From contig NZ_CP031555.1 of NCBI RefSeq assembly GCF_003403095.1, positions 310,001 through 374,000 of the forward strand: a DNA stretch of 64,000 nucleotides. Reading direction: 5' to 3'. The position numbers and the translations under genes were made by a program. Positions 62,979 to 64,000 of this stretch are shown in pieces. The DNA is from Thalassospira indica. GTDB taxonomy: Bacteria; Pseudomonadota; Alphaproteobacteria; Rhodospirillales; Thalassospiraceae. Within the stretch, counting starts at the first letter, position 1. The number at the start of each line of letters is the position of its first letter. Below the pieces are notes generated by a model. That model saw nothing but the letters and a program-made list of their open reading frames with translations, ran no database searches and was not told the DNA's origin.

Positions 62979-63018
62979 AACCCGATCCACTAAAACCGGT
63001 TTATCTTCTTTGAGGACC

Positions 63019-63660
63019 TCAGGCAGAGGTATCAACGTTGCCGCCCGGGGTGTCGGTCTGGCTTGGTTTTTCACCGCCCGGATTCTTGGTCACACCGACC
63101 ATGGCGGGGCGCAGCAAACGGCCCTTAAGCACGTAACCGGCCTGCATGACCTGTGCGACGTGGCCGTCCGGATATTCCGGATGCGGCAGTTCAAACACGG
63201 CCTGATGTTTGTTCGGGTCAAGCTTTTCACCAAGCGGTTCGAGCTTTTCGATGCCGTTCTTTTCAAGCGCCTTTTGCAGGGCCTGTTCGGTCATTTCGAC
63301 CCCGTCAAACAGGGTTTTCATCGCCGGATCGGCATTGGACGTATCGCCCGCAGCATCAAGCGCGCGGCGCAGGTTGTCGCTGACATCCAAAAGGTCGCGG
63401 GCAAATTTGGTGATGGCGTAGTTGCCGGCATCCTCGACGTCTTTTTTCGCGCGGCGGCGGGTGTTTTCCACCTCGGCGGCCTGGCGCAGCAGACGGTCCT
63501 TGAGCTCCGCGACTTCGGCTTCAAGTGCGGCGATCGGGTCCTGGGGTGCAGCGTCCTCAACAACTTCCTCGGTCGCCTCTGCTGCGACCTCTTCAGAAGC
63601 GGTTTCCTCTGCATTGACGTCCTGCAGATCTTCCGGAGTGTTCTTTGCGGTTTCCGACAT
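63019..63660 (-). CDS. grpE: nucleotide exchange factor GrpE
   Basis: GrpE exchanges nucleotide on DnaK. The 213-residue protein has a long acidic, disordered N-terminus, a coiled coil (ALEAEVAELKDRLLRQAAEVENTRRRAKKDVED), and the C-terminal beta domain with the family signature near HVAQVMQAGYVLKGRLLRPAMV. The ATG at 63660 (MSETAKNTPED) is chosen; an upstream start at 63681 adds 7 residues. It follows hrcA, as usual. Confidence 0.96.
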   Translation of the reverse strand: MSETAKNTPEDLQDVNAEETASEEVAAEATEEVVEDAAPQDPIAALEAEVAELKDRLLRQAAEVENTRRRAKKDVEDAGNYAITKFARDLLDVSDNLRRALDAAGDTSNADPAMKTLFDGVEMTEQALQKALEKNGIEKLEPLGEKLDPNKHQAVFELPHPEYPDGHVAQVMQAGYVLKGRLLRPAMVGVTKNPGGEKPSQTDTPGGNVDTSA

Positions 63661-63711
63661 GGCTAACCTTGCTACTTTCACGTTATGCGGCCTGACACGC
63701 AGCGCCGCGAT

Positions 63712-64000
63712 TTATCCAATCAGTCGACCGACCAGCTTGGCGGTGTAATCGACCAGCGGAATGATCCGGGCATAATTGATCCGGGTCGGTCCGACAACCC
63801 CGATTGCACCCACAATGCTGCCTTCAGCATTCTGATAGGGCGAAATCACCATCGAAAGACCCGATCCGCCGAACAGTTTATTCTCCGACCCGATGAAAAT
63901 CTGAACGCCCTGGGCATCCGTCGTCACATCGAGCAATTCAATCATCTGATCGCGGGCTTCGAGCACGTTAAACAGGCGGCGCACGGTCTCAAGCTGTTCA
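63712..64000 (-). CDS. hrcA: heat-inducible transcription repressor HrcA (C-terminal part, cut by window edge)
   Basis: HrcA represses heat-shock operons by binding CIRCE elements. The last 96 codons are visible. They include the conserved EQLETVRRLFNVLEAR, FIGSENKLFGGSGLSMVISPYQ and GAIGVVGPTRINYARIIPLVDY segments that typify the HrcA C-terminal domain. The rest lies past the right edge. It precedes grpE by 51 bp on the same strand, so they are likely an operon. Confidence 0.94.
   Translation of the reverse strand, partial: EQLETVRRLFNVLEARDQMIELLDVTTDAQGVQIFIGSENKLFGGSGLSMVISPYQNAEGSIVGAIGVVGPTRINYARIIPLVDYTAKLVGRLIG

Noticed and set aside
1..64000. rRNA, tRNA, CRISPR arrays, prophage or insertion sequences
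   Set aside because: I looked for repeats with regular spacing, transposase motifs and tRNA-like cloverleaf ends and saw none. Small non-coding RNAs cannot be excluded by eye.

Overview
This window is chromosomal DNA of an alphaproteobacterium, most likely a member of the Rhodospirillales close to Thalassospira. That placement is inferred from gene order, porin type and general sequence character; no 16S gene is present to confirm it. The left end holds the chromosomal replication origin. The start of hemE runs off the left edge, followed by about 690 bp packed with DnaA boxes and GANTC sites, and then ppsR-maf-aroE-coaE-dnaQ. This is the hemE-origin-ppsR arrangement known from Caulobacter. 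About 17-23 kb to the right lies the segregation locus: mnmE, mnmG, rsmG, parA and parB, with three identical perfect parS palindromes, one of them inside rsmG.

Layout. 1-6.8 kb: hemE start, oriC, ppsR-maf-aroE-coaE-dnaQ, a periplasmic solute-binding protein, then an smr/XRE-regulator pair. 7-16 kb: rho, a LysE exporter, a MESH1-like HD hydrolase, a 2OG-Fe(II) oxygenase, a quinone oxidoreductase, a VOC protein, ogt, a large DUF255 thioredoxin-like protein, DUF6489 and a thioredoxin-like ferredoxin. 16.1-16.3 kb: a pair of inverted palindromic repeats (REPIN-like). 16.4-26.1 kb: mnmEG, rsmG, parAB, then on the minus strand a DUF3576 lipoprotein, an internally deleted leuS derivative, lptE and holA. 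26.4-29 kb: two tandem porins. 29-34 kb: a GT9-like enzyme, a ThiE-like protein, yggS, an orphan OmpR-type regulator and ribA with a degenerate N-terminal domain. 34.4-35.9 kb: an unknown low-complexity protein behind a perfect sigma-54 promoter. 36-36.8 kb: a hicAB toxin-antitoxin module. 37-49 kb: trpS, murJ, glnD, mutS, a small stress-like membrane protein and maeB. 49-64 kb: an APC-type permease, lipoprotein, Bax-like glucosaminidase, NfuA-like protein, DUF2333, L,D-transpeptidase, macrodomain protein, ppa, GT2, galE, LysR regulator, DMT exporter, a NIPSNAP/ABM pair with a divergent ArsR regulator, a sirtuin, grpE, and the 3' part of hrcA at the right edge.

Most of the window is core genome. 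The accessory signals are the hicAB island, the REPIN-like element and perhaps the solute-binding protein after dnaQ. The most unusual items are: (i) a 221-residue LeuRS derivative that keeps the anticodon-binding fold but lacks the catalytic and editing domains, in the syntenic leuS position; (ii) the sigma-54-driven protein with an N-terminal NPLQHIP-type motif; (iii) a ParB with an acidic tail of about 100 residues; and (iv) the dense DnaA/GANTC architecture of the origin. I found no rRNA, tRNA, CRISPR array, prophage or insertion sequence.
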